Of a DNA stretch of 64,000 nt, positions 1 to 7,230 are shown piece after piece (the first letter of the stretch is position 1; every line of letters begins with the position of its first letter). This DNA is from an uncultured Paracoccaceae bacterium (GTDB lineage: Bacteria > Pseudomonadota > Alphaproteobacteria > Rhodobacterales > Rhodobacteraceae): positions 434,001-498,000 of the forward strand of contig CANLYJ010000001.1 of NCBI GenBank assembly GCA_947495295.1, in the 5' to 3' direction. Below the pieces are notes generated by a model, which did not search any database, was not told the DNA's origin, and saw only the letters and a list, made by a program, of their open reading frames with translations. Both the position numbers and the translations under genes were made by a program.

Positions 1-620
1 TCGAGGCGCGCGGCCTCGACCTGTTCGGGGTCGACTGCGTTCAAGCCTGTCAGGTACAGGATCATGCAATAGGCTGTCTGTGGCCAAAGGCCAGCGGCGA
101 TGATGCCGTAGGTGGCTGTGTTGGGGTTGCCCAGAACGCCGCCGCTGACATCAATACCGAACCAGCCGGTGATGACGTCGAACAGCCCGTCATTGGGCAG
201 GTAGAACCATGAAAACACCAGACCGACAACAACCTGTGAAATTACGAAAGGAAAGAAGAACAGCGACTTGTAAAGGCGAATGCCAAAAACTGTCTGGTTC
301 AGGAACAGAGCAATGAACAGGCCCGCCGGGATCGCCAGCAGATAAAGAACCAGCCAACGCAGATTGTTCCAGAATGACACCTCGAACTTGCGGTCAACAT
401 TCTGATCACCGATGCCAAGAAGGCGTTCGTAATTGGCCGTCCCCACCCAGGTCTTGTCGCCCAACCCGTCCCATTGATGGAACGAAATCCAGAAGGATTG
501 GCCGATCGGGATAATCACATAAACTGCGAAAAACAGCATGGCGGGTAGCAGAAACAGCCATGGCGTGATGGCAATCTCGTTGCGTTTATACCAGCCGCGA
601 TTGGTATCTGCTGAGGACAT
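1..620 (-). CDS. Sugar ABC transporter permease (3' part missing)
   Basis: Inner-membrane subunit of a carbohydrate ABC importer of the MalF-like permease family. Only the first 206 codons are in the window; the gene runs off the left edge. From the ATG at 620-618 there is a short cytoplasmic N-terminus and hydrophobic stretches near residues 20-40, 88-108, 117-140 and 169-192. The visible part ends inside the EAA loop (DPEQVEAARL), which docks on the ATPase. It lies downstream of the binding-protein gene on the same strand. The matching ATPase is encoded divergently at 2983-4044. A second permease is expected beyond the edge. Family assignment is firm; the sugar is unknown. Confidence 0.9.
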   Translation of the reverse strand, partial: MSSADTNRGWYKRNEIAITPWLFLLPAMLFFAVYVIIPIGQSFWISFHQWDGLGDKTWVGTANYERLLGIGDQNVDRKFEVSFWNNLRWLVLYLLAIPAGLFIALFLNQTVFGIRLYKSLFFFPFVISQVVVGLVFSWFYLPNDGLFDVITGWFGIDVSGGVLGNPNTATYGIIAAGLWPQTAYCMILYLTGLNAVDPEQVEAARL

Positions 621-684
621 GTCTTTGGTTCCCTTCGGATCAACACATGCGAAAAGCCATTAGGCCTTGCGGATGGGTTGGTGG

Positions 685-745
685 TTGCATCCGTCTTTTG
701 GCAAGACGGATGCAATGGCGTAAGATGGGTTTAAACCCATCTTAC
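685..745. repeat. Two strong hairpins between binding protein and permease genes
   Basis: Two inverted repeats fill the gap between the binding-protein and permease genes. One has 13-bp arms TTGCATCCGTCTT (685-697) and its complement (703-715) around a 5-nt loop. The other is a perfect 26-bp palindrome at 720-745 with half-site GTAAGATGGGTTT, ending 4 nt past the binding-protein stop codon. Such structures after a binding-protein gene commonly stabilise its mRNA or partly terminate transcription, so that binding protein exceeds permease; that role is inferred here. Confidence 0.75.
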
Positions 746-749
746 CTGT

Positions 750-2012
750 TTACTGATAGATGCGCTGACGGGTCTCTTCCAGACGCGCCAGGATATCTTC
801 CAGATTGTCCGGGAACACCATGAACTCTTGCAGACCTTCCATGCCAACCGATGCCATCTCGGCCGAGAAGTCACGGTCAAAGAACTGCATGATGCCGCCA
901 TTTGCATTGCTCGACAGCATCTCAAACCCCTGCTCCAGGAACTTGTCATTGTCGATGGATGCATTGGCATTCACAGGCAGCTGACCCAGCGCTTCACCGC
1001 CGTTGATTTCGGTCTGAACCTCAGCCGAGGTGACAAAGCGCAGGAATTCCTTGGCCGCGTCAACGTTCTGGGCACCGGATGCGATGTGGAACGTGTCGGT
1101 GGGCGCATCTTCGGCGTAATCGACATCAGGGTTGATGACCGGGAACTGATAAAAGTCCAGTTGATCATCAGTCAAACCACCATCACGCATCGCGGCAACC
1201 GCAAAGTTACCCATCAGGTAAGACGCCGCTTCGCCATTCAGCATGAAGGGCAAGGCTTCCTGCCAGCTGAAGTTCTGGTGATCGTCGATAAAGGCACCCA
1301 TATCGATCAGCTGACGCCAATTGGCGAATGTTTGACGGACGCGGTCGTCGGTCCATTCAATCTCGCCACGGGCCAGGGCAATGTGGAAATCATAGCCGTT
1401 GGTGCGCGAGTTGATGTAGTCGAACCAGCCACCAGCGGTCCACAGAAACTTGGTCCCGATGGTGTAGCACTTCACGCCATTATCCAGCAGTGTCTGGCAA
1501 TTGGCGACTTCTTCTTCCCATGTGGTGGGCTCAGACAGACCATATTGATCAAAGATGTCTTTGCGGTAGTAAACGCCCCATTGGTAGTAGGTATAGGGCA
1601 CGCCCCACTGCTTATCGTCCAGGGTCATCGCACCTTTCGTGGATGCCAATGCCTCGAATTCAGGCTCCGCCCACAGGTCAGAGATGTCTGCAAACAGGCC
1701 GGCATCCACATAAGGACGCATCCGGTTGGCAGCATACCAGTTCACCACGTCGGGCGGGTTTGCACCCAGCGCGTTACGGATCTGGGTTTTCCAGGCCTCG
1801 CGGTCAACGATTGTCAGGTCGATCTCCAACTCGGGGTGCAGCGCACCGAAATCTTCAACCAGACCTTCCATCACAGCACGGGGCGCCGGGTTTGACATGT
1901 CCGAGATGATCTTGAGTTCGCCAGAGAGCGCGTGCCCGTCAGCGAAAGCGGATGATGCTGTCACGCCAGCAGCAACCAACGTCGCAAGCGACGTCTTGAG
2001 AATGGAATGCAT
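750..2012 (-). CDS. Periplasmic sugar-binding protein of ABC importer
   Basis: Extracellular solute-binding protein (family 1, MalE/UgpB-like), about 420 aa, delivering a carbohydrate to the ABC permeases. The ATG at 2012 is chosen because a GGAGGAC ribosome site lies just upstream and because it starts a normal Sec signal peptide (about residues 1-24, ending ASSAFA). An upstream in-frame ATG would put nine polar residues before the signal. The mature part has the typical cluster-1 features, such as the PDVVNWYAANRM segment and WGVPYTYYQWGVYYRKD. It is first in the minus-strand operon and diverges from the IclR regulator. Substrate cannot be read from the sequence. Confidence 0.93.
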   Translation of the reverse strand: MHSILKTSLATLVAAGVTASSAFADGHALSGELKIISDMSNPAPRAVMEGLVEDFGALHPELEIDLTIVDREAWKTQIRNALGANPPDVVNWYAANRMRPYVDAGLFADISDLWAEPEFEALASTKGAMTLDDKQWGVPYTYYQWGVYYRKDIFDQYGLSEPTTWEEEVANCQTLLDNGVKCYTIGTKFLWTAGGWFDYINSRTNGYDFHIALARGEIEWTDDRVRQTFANWRQLIDMGAFIDDHQNFSWQEALPFMLNGEAASYLMGNFAVAAMRDGGLTDDQLDFYQFPVINPDVDYAEDAPTDTFHIASGAQNVDAAKEFLRFVTSAEVQTEINGGEALGQLPVNANASIDNDKFLEQGFEMLSSNANGGIMQFFDRDFSAEMASVGMEGLQEFMVFPDNLEDILARLEETRQRIYQ

Positions 2013-2175
2013 GGTGTCCTCCCAGTATGCTTCCTTCATGAAAACCTTGTTCCATTATTTGAAACTTGGTTTTGGATATTGATACTAAACCGCGACTCGG
2101 CTAGCCTTGTCAACAGTCCAAGGCTGCACCGATGAGGAGATTGGTGTCAAAACCCGCGATGGACAGGGAGGAAAC
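2013..2175. promoter_or_regulatory. Divergent promoter region of sugar transporter and IclR gene
   Basis: The gap between the binding protein (minus) and the IclR gene (plus) must hold both promoters. An inverted repeat AGCCTTG (2103-2109) / CAAGGCT (2119-2125), 9 nt apart, is a plausible IclR operator. I could not assign -35 and -10 boxes with confidence. Confidence 0.4.
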
Positions 2176-2979
2176 ATGGGACATGTGACCGGTGACGGCA
2201 CAGTCGGTAAAGCACTCGCCGTGCTGGATCAGGTGGCCGCATTCGGACGCCCGGTGCGGTTCAGCGAATTGCTTGCCCAGTCGGATTTCCCCAAACCCAC
2301 GCTTTACCGTTTTGTGCAGACACTGACCAATCAGCAGATGCTGGCCTATGACCCTGACAGGCAAACCTATGCGCCCGGCGTCAGGCTGGTGCGGCTGGCC
2401 CATGCGGCCTGGGAACAATCGACCCTGGCCCCGGTGGCGCGGCCACATGTGGATGCGCTTAGCAAGGCCGTTGGCGAAACGGTGCATCTGGCGCAGCTTG
2501 ATAATGCGCAGGTGCTTTACATTGATAAACGCAACGCGGCCAATCCTGTGCAGATGTACAGTCAGGCGGGCAAGGTCGGCCCGGCCTATTGCACCGGCGT
2601 GGGCAAGGTCATGCTGGCCTTTCTGGATGATGCAGCGACCGAAAAGGTGATTGCCCAGCAGTCCTTTCACGTCTTTACCGAATACACGCTGGCAGACGCA
2701 GATGCGCTGCGCCACGAACTCGACGAAATCCGCGCCCATGGCTACGGGTTCGACCGGGAAGAACATGAACCGGGGATCATCTGTATCGCCATGCCGATCC
2801 TGTCCGAAGGCGGGCGGGTCCTGGGCGCGCTTTCGGTGACCAGCACAACAAATCGCACCAATCTCGCGGGGTTGGAGGCTTACGAGCCAGTCCTGCGCGA
2901 GACGGCTGCAAAAATCGCAAGGGATGCCCAGAATTGGAGCTTCCCGGATTACGAAACAAAAGAAGCAACGGGGATATAA
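2176..2979 (+). CDS. IclR-family transcriptional regulator
   Basis: Regulator of about 267 aa with an N-terminal winged helix (residues about 8-70, including FPKPTLYRFVQTL as the recognition region) and a C-terminal IclR effector domain. The ATG at 2176 is preceded by GGAGG at good spacing and starts at the usual distance from the HTH, so it is preferred over an upstream TTG at 2107. It is divergent from the sugar-binding protein gene and its stop lies 3 nt before the ATPase gene. Control of the sugar operon by a ligand related to its substrate is inferred from position. Confidence 0.92.
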   Translation: MGHVTGDGTVGKALAVLDQVAAFGRPVRFSELLAQSDFPKPTLYRFVQTLTNQQMLAYDPDRQTYAPGVRLVRLAHAAWEQSTLAPVARPHVDALSKAVGETVHLAQLDNAQVLYIDKRNAANPVQMYSQAGKVGPAYCTGVGKVMLAFLDDAATEKVIAQQSFHVFTEYTLADADALRHELDEIRAHGYGFDREEHEPGIICIAMPILSEGGRVLGALSVTSTTNRTNLAGLEAYEPVLRETAAKIARDAQNWSFPDYETKEATGI

Positions 2980-2982
2980 GCC

Positions 2983-4044
2983 ATGTCAGGTGTTACGCTG
3001 AACAAAGTGATCAAGCGCTACGGCGATGTGCAGGTCATCCACGGGATTGATCTGGAAATCAACGATGGCGAGTTCTGCGTCTTCGTGGGGCCGTCAGGTT
3101 GCGGCAAATCCACGCTGCTGCGGATGGTAGCTGGGCTTGAGGAAACCACCGATGGTCAGATCAATATCGGCACCCGTGATGTGACCCGGATGGACCCGTC
3201 CGAACGGGGTGTGGCCATGGTGTTCCAGACCTACGCGCTCTACCCGCATATGACGGTGAAAGATAATATGGGGTTTGGCCTGAAAATGAACGGGCACCCC
3301 AAGGCAGAGATTGAAAAGAAAGTCGCCGAAGCGACCCGGATCCTGAAACTGGAAGAATATCTGGATCGCAAACCCTCTGCCCTGTCAGGCGGACAGCGCC
3401 AGCGGGTCTCCATCGGGCGGGCCATTGTGCGCGGCCCCGAGGTGTTTTTGTTTGACGAACCACTGTCGAACCTCGACGCGGAGTTGCGGGTCGAGATGCG
3501 CGTGGAAATCGCACGCCTGCACAAGGAAATCGGCGCGACGATGATCTATGTCACCCATGATCAGGTCGAGGCGATGACGCTGGCTGACAAGATCGTGGTG
3601 CTGCGTCTGGGCAATATCGAACAGGTTGGTGCGCCGATGGACCTTTACCGTGACCCCGACAACAAATTCGTGGCGGGCTTCATCGGATCGCCCGCGATGA
3701 ACTTTGTGGATGGGGTTGCCAATGGCGGCAATGTCAGCGCGCCGGGGCTGGGGGCCAGTTTCGACGGGCTGATCAGCACAGCCTATAACGGTAAGGCGGT
3801 GAGCGTCGGCGCACGCCCTGAACACATCACCATCGATCCCAATGGCGATACGCATATTGTCGAAATGACCGAAAGCCTTGGCGGGGTGTCCTTTGCCTAT
3901 CTGGCCAGCGATACCGGCGAACGCGTGATCGTGGAAGAACGGGGCGATGAAAGGTCTGCCGAAGGGGCGAAAGTGGGTATTCACATCGATGCGTCGCGCA
4001 TCTATCTCTTTGATGCAGAAACAGAAGCGCGCATTCGCAGCTAG
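2983..4044 (+). CDS. ABC importer ATPase, UgpC/MalK type
   Basis: Cytoplasmic ATPase (353 aa) that energises a carbohydrate ABC importer. Walker A GPSGCGKST is at about residues 36-44, signature LSGGQRQR at 134-141 and Walker B ending in FDEP around 158. A C-terminal TOBE-like regulatory region (about 240-353, VGARPEHI) marks the MalK/UgpC subfamily, which often serves several permeases. It starts 3 nt after the IclR stop, so the two are co-transcribed, while the permease and binding protein are on the opposite strand. Pairing with that transporter is inferred. Confidence 0.95.
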   Translation: MSGVTLNKVIKRYGDVQVIHGIDLEINDGEFCVFVGPSGCGKSTLLRMVAGLEETTDGQINIGTRDVTRMDPSERGVAMVFQTYALYPHMTVKDNMGFGLKMNGHPKAEIEKKVAEATRILKLEEYLDRKPSALSGGQRQRVSIGRAIVRGPEVFLFDEPLSNLDAELRVEMRVEIARLHKEIGATMIYVTHDQVEAMTLADKIVVLRLGNIEQVGAPMDLYRDPDNKFVAGFIGSPAMNFVDGVANGGNVSAPGLGASFDGLISTAYNGKAVSVGARPEHITIDPNGDTHIVEMTESLGGVSFAYLASDTGERVIVEERGDERSAEGAKVGIHIDASRIYLFDAETEARIRS

Positions 4045-4050
4045 GGCGCC

Positions 4051-4104
4051 AGAATTATTTAAAAATTCTGAATAAAATTCTTTGAAAGAATTTTGGCCCG
4101 GGCC
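4051..4104. repeat. Cluster of AT-rich and GC-rich palindromes
   Basis: Between the ATPase and threonine dehydratase genes: AGAATT (4051-4056) with AATTCT (4064-4069); a perfect 21-bp palindrome at 4074-4094 (arms AAAATTCTTT around one G); then GGCCCGGGCC (4095-4104). Similar AAAATTCTTT palindromes are common between genes in Rhodobacterales. It could act as a partial terminator or mRNA processing structure. Confidence 0.65.
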
Positions 4105-4133
4105 GCACCGGCGCACCATAAAAGGAAGTGCCG

Positions 4134-5345
4134 GTGACATTGCAAGCTGATGATATTCGCGCGGCCTATGCGGCGATCAGATCGGCCACGATCCGCACGC
4201 CGACTGTGCCTGCCACCCGCTTGTCGCATCATCTTGGGATCGACCTTTACCTTAAGCTGGAAAACCTCCAGCACACCAATGCCTTCAAGGCGCGGGGCGC
4301 GCTGGCCAAGTTGTTGACGCTGTCGGATGAGGCCCGTGATCATGGTGTCATCGCCTGTAGTGCGGGCAATCATGCACAAGGTGTCGCCTTTCACGCAACA
4401 CGTCTGAGCATCCCGTCCACCATCATCATGCCCGAGGGCACACCATTCAACAAAATCCAGCGCACCAGCGATCTGGGCGCCGAAGTTGTCATTCACGGGC
4501 AAGGCTTTGACGACAGTGTGCAATTCACCCTTGATCTGGCGGCAGAGCGGGGGATGACCTTTATCCACCCGTTTGATGACCCTCTGGTGGCTGCCGGGCA
4601 AGGCACTGTCGCGCTGGAGATGCTGGAACAGCAACCTGATCTTGATTGCATCGTGATCCCCGTCGGCGGTGGTGGGCTGATCGCGGGTATGGCGGTTGCG
4701 GCCAAATCCGTGAAACCGGGGATCGAGCTTATCGGCGCACAAGCCCATATCTTTGACGCGGCCAAGGCGCATTTTGACGACGCTGCCCCCAATTTTGCCG
4801 GGGCAACACTGGCCGAGGGGATTGCCGTCCGCAAGCCTGCGCCCGCCAATCTGGATATCATCAGAAAGCTGGTGGACCGCCTGGATAGTGCGACCGAAGC
4901 CGAAATTGAGCAGGCGGTTTTTGATCTGCTATCCTACGAGAAACTTGTCGCCGAGGGGGCGGCAGGTGCGGGGCTGGCGGTCATCAAGAAACATCTTGAC
5001 CAGTTTAAGGGCGAAAAGGTCGGGCTGGTGATCTGCGGCGGCAATATCGACTCGCGCCTGCTATCAACGCTGATTGTACGCGGTTTGATGCGGGACGGGC
5101 GGATCACCCGGCTTGTATTCGAGATTGACGATACACCTGGTCAGCTATCCACGATCTCGGGCATCATTGGCGATGCCGGGGCCAATGTCATCGAAGTGAT
5201 CCACCAGCGGATGATGCAAAGCGTGTCGCTGAAACAGGCCGAGTTGGAAATCGTGATCGAGGCGCGTGATCAGGCCCATGTGGATAGCATTCTGGCCGTG
5301 CTGCGTGACGCTGGGCTGAAAGTCAGGGTGCCGCAGGATCTGTAA
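4134..5345 (+). CDS. ilvA: Threonine ammonia-lyase with ACT domain
   Basis: PLP enzyme (about 403 aa) deaminating threonine, and usually serine, to 2-oxobutyrate or pyruvate. The Schiff-base lysine is in NAFKARGA (about K52), the phosphate-binding glycine loop is GGGGL, and residues about 325-403 form one ACT domain (RITRLVFEIDDTPGQL), as in single-ACT alphaproteobacterial enzymes. The GTG at 4134 is favoured because GGAAG lies 5 nt upstream; a GTG at 4128 would overlap that site. It follows the IclR-ATPase pair by about 90 nt with palindromes between. It could supply isoleucine synthesis or catabolise hydroxy amino acids. Confidence 0.88.
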   Translation: MTLQADDIRAAYAAIRSATIRTPTVPATRLSHHLGIDLYLKLENLQHTNAFKARGALAKLLTLSDEARDHGVIACSAGNHAQGVAFHATRLSIPSTIIMPEGTPFNKIQRTSDLGAEVVIHGQGFDDSVQFTLDLAAERGMTFIHPFDDPLVAAGQGTVALEMLEQQPDLDCIVIPVGGGGLIAGMAVAAKSVKPGIELIGAQAHIFDAAKAHFDDAAPNFAGATLAEGIAVRKPAPANLDIIRKLVDRLDSATEAEIEQAVFDLLSYEKLVAEGAAGAGLAVIKKHLDQFKGEKVGLVICGGNIDSRLLSTLIVRGLMRDGRITRLVFEIDDTPGQLSTISGIIGDAGANVIEVIHQRMMQSVSLKQAELEIVIEARDQAHVDSILAVLRDAGLKVRVPQDL

Positions 5346-5355
5346 ATGGCGCAGA

Positions 5356-5422
5356 GAGGCCCCGGATCAGGCCCGGGGCGCGTGTTTCACTGCGGCGTGT
5401 CCCGGACTTGATCCGGGACCTC
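5356..5422. repeat. Paired REP-like palindromes, copy A
   Basis: Two imperfect palindromes, GAGGCCCCGGATCAGGCCCG... at 5356-5379 and GTCCCGGACTTGATCCGGGA... at 5399-5422, are in inverted orientation to one another, giving a BIME-like pair. The second overlaps the soeC stop codon. It lies between convergent ilvA and soeC and may terminate both. Related pairs occur at 11916-11984 and 34594-34653. Confidence 0.8.
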
Positions 5423-6293
5423 AGCGTTTCCCGTAATATAGCCCCACGACGTGTTCGGCCTGCGCAAAGAACAGCCAACGCAAGGCCAGCACGCCCGCGA
5501 TATGGCTGATCACGGCAAGCGCTGCGATCAGATGGTTCGACGCCAAAAGCAGTAGCGCTACCGGAAGGACAAAAGCCAACCCAATCGTGATGATCCGCAA
5601 TTGGCCAGCGTGTTTGCGGCCGACCACATGGATGAATTCGCGCATCAGGTAATTTGTGCCTGTATGCGGCGGCTCAAACGCGCGGACCTTGCCGATATGG
5701 CCCAGCCCCGTGGCGCTTTCCATATCGGTGCCAGCTTCCACAAAACGCCGGTCGCCGGTGCCCCATGCAAACATCTGCAGAACCCCGCCAATGATCAGCA
5801 GAACCGCTGCAATCTTGATCTGTCCTGCCAGCAACGCGCCACCGCTAAGCGACAAGATCAGATACATCGCCGGGGTCGTCCAATGCCGCCAGCGCGGCAC
5901 GGTTTTCATCTGGGCATAGATCATCGATGTGGTGAAGACGACACCCAGCGACGCCAGCCCGCCGATCACCCCAAAAAACCCCAGCCGGGTGCCCGCAAAG
6001 ACCAACCCGGCCCCATAGATTGCCATGGTGATCAGGGCGAATACCGCGCAGACCCCTTCGCGGCTCAGCCAGCTTGTCTTCCACTGGCTGAATGCCTTGA
6101 TGGCTCGTTCCGGGTGGCCAAGGTGGAATGTGGACGCGATCAACCCACCGACGGCAAAGATATAAGCGATGGCAAACCAGATGAACGCGGCCCAGCCCGT
6201 GGGCACCAGAACACCCATGCCAAGCCAGAACAACAGGCCAAAGCCAAGGCCCGAAAACGTATTGAAAATGATAACACTCGGTGCGGGATGCAT
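5421..6293 (-). CDS. soeC: Membrane subunit of sulfite dehydrogenase (SoeC/DmsC-like)
   Basis: Integral membrane protein (290 aa) of the DmsC/NrfD-like anchor family, with about eight hydrophobic segments starting near residue 6 (IFNTFSGLGFGLLFWLG). In SoeABC this subunit passes electrons from sulfite oxidation to quinone. The ATG at 6293 shares a base with the soeB stop (TAATG), so the two are translationally coupled; an upstream in-frame start would overlap soeB by 45 nt. DmsC anchors look alike, but the neighbours xsc, pta and the TSUP exporters make a sulfite role much more likely than DMSO reduction. Confidence 0.85.
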   Translation of the reverse strand: MHPAPSVIIFNTFSGLGFGLLFWLGMGVLVPTGWAAFIWFAIAYIFAVGGLIASTFHLGHPERAIKAFSQWKTSWLSREGVCAVFALITMAIYGAGLVFAGTRLGFFGVIGGLASLGVVFTTSMIYAQMKTVPRWRHWTTPAMYLILSLSGGALLAGQIKIAAVLLIIGGVLQMFAWGTGDRRFVEAGTDMESATGLGHIGKVRAFEPPHTGTNYLMREFIHVVGRKHAGQLRIITIGLAFVLPVALLLLASNHLIAALAVISHIAGVLALRWLFFAQAEHVVGLYYGKR

Positions 6294-7054
6294 TATTTTG
6301 GTCCTCCGGGCAGGGCAGACAGTGCTTTGTCCAGCCAATGGGCGAAACCGGCACCGTCTTGCGCAACAGGCTCCAGATAAGGGGCCAGAATATCGATTTC
6401 GGGTTCCACATCCTTGGGGCGCGGTGGCAGGTATTTGTTCACCGGCTTGGTGCCTTGTTCGGGCATCAGGTCAAACCCGCCGCGTTCAGCAACCAGTTTC
6501 GAGACGTCACTTTCTGCATCGCCCAGATCACCAAAATGCCGGGCCCCGGCGGGGCAGGTGCGCACGCAGGCGGGCTGGCGGTCTTCTTCGGGCAGGTTTT
6601 CGTTATAGATCCGATCCACGCAAAGGGTGCATTTTTTCATCACCCCTTCCTTGGCGTCCAACTCCCGCGCGCCATAAGGGCAGGCCCAGGCACATAGCCC
6701 GCAACCGATACAGTCACTTTCATTGACCAGCACGATCCCGTCCTCGGCCCGTTTATAGCTCGCCCCGGTCGGGCAGACGGTGACGCAAGGGGCGTCTTCG
6801 CAATGCAGGCAGGATTTCGGGAAATGGATCAGTTGGGCGGCACCCTGTTCGGGCTGCACCTCGTAGGAATGGACACGGTTCAGGAAGGTCCCGGAAGCCG
6901 CACCCGAATAGGCGTTTTGATCCGATAAGGGCGCGCCGTAGTTTTCGGTGTTCCAGCCTTTGCAGGATACCACACAGGCGTGACAGCCCACACAAGTATC
7001 CAGGTCGATCACAAGGCCCAGTTTCTTGGTGGATGGCGGGGGGAGTTGGGTCAT
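6293..7054 (-). CDS. soeB: Iron-sulfur subunit of sulfite dehydrogenase (SoeB)
   Basis: Ferredoxin-like electron-transfer subunit of 253 aa with four cysteine clusters typical of DmsB/PsrB/SoeB proteins: CVGCHACVVSC, CEDAPCVTVCP, CIGCGLCAWACP, and CTLCVDR with CVRTCP. These would bind four [4Fe-4S] centres linking SoeA to SoeC. No Tat or Sec signal is present, as expected for the cytoplasm-facing SoeABC. The ATG at 7054 overlaps the stop of a small upstream gene (ATGA), is preceded by AAAGGGCC, and begins MTQLPPPSTKK just before the first cluster. Confidence 0.9.
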   Translation of the reverse strand: MTQLPPPSTKKLGLVIDLDTCVGCHACVVSCKGWNTENYGAPLSDQNAYSGAASGTFLNRVHSYEVQPEQGAAQLIHFPKSCLHCEDAPCVTVCPTGASYKRAEDGIVLVNESDCIGCGLCAWACPYGARELDAKEGVMKKCTLCVDRIYNENLPEEDRQPACVRTCPAGARHFGDLGDAESDVSKLVAERGGFDLMPEQGTKPVNKYLPPRPKDVEPEIDILAPYLEPVAQDGAGFAHWLDKALSALPGGPK

Positions 7055-7230
7055 GTTGTGGCCCTTTCTTGAAACGCCGGAGCCTCCGGCGGGAGTATTT
7101 TTGGCAAAATGATGGATGCAGGCTGGGCTGATGCATTGCGGGTGTCCCAGGTGGCGACATACCAGACAAAGCTGCCGACCGTCAGGACAAGGAAACCGGC
7201 AATCAGTAGAAGAACTTGGCCGTTGCTCAT
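7051..7230 (-). CDS. 59-aa single-pass membrane peptide between soeA and soeB
   Basis: Small reading frame with ATGA overlaps at both ends: its ATG (7230-7228) overlaps the soeA stop and its TGA (7053-7051) overlaps the soeB start. The product begins MSNGQVLLLIAGFLVLTVGS and continues FVWYVATWDT, a clear transmembrane segment (residues about 5-26), followed by a polar tail. The tail (about residues 40-55, LPKILPPEAPAF) is encoded by a GCCGGAG-CTCCGGC palindromic sequence of a kind widespread in Rhodobacterales intergenic DNA, so the 3' end may derive from a repeat. Double coupling argues for translation. A role as assembly or anchor subunit of SoeABC is speculation. Confidence 0.6.
   Translation of the reverse strand: MSNGQVLLLIAGFLVLTVGSFVWYVATWDTRNASAQPASIILPKILPPEAPAFQERATT

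Noticed and set aside
828..1895. 355-codon plus-strand frame
   Set aside because: Antisense to the sugar-binding protein gene; no domain, no ribosome site.
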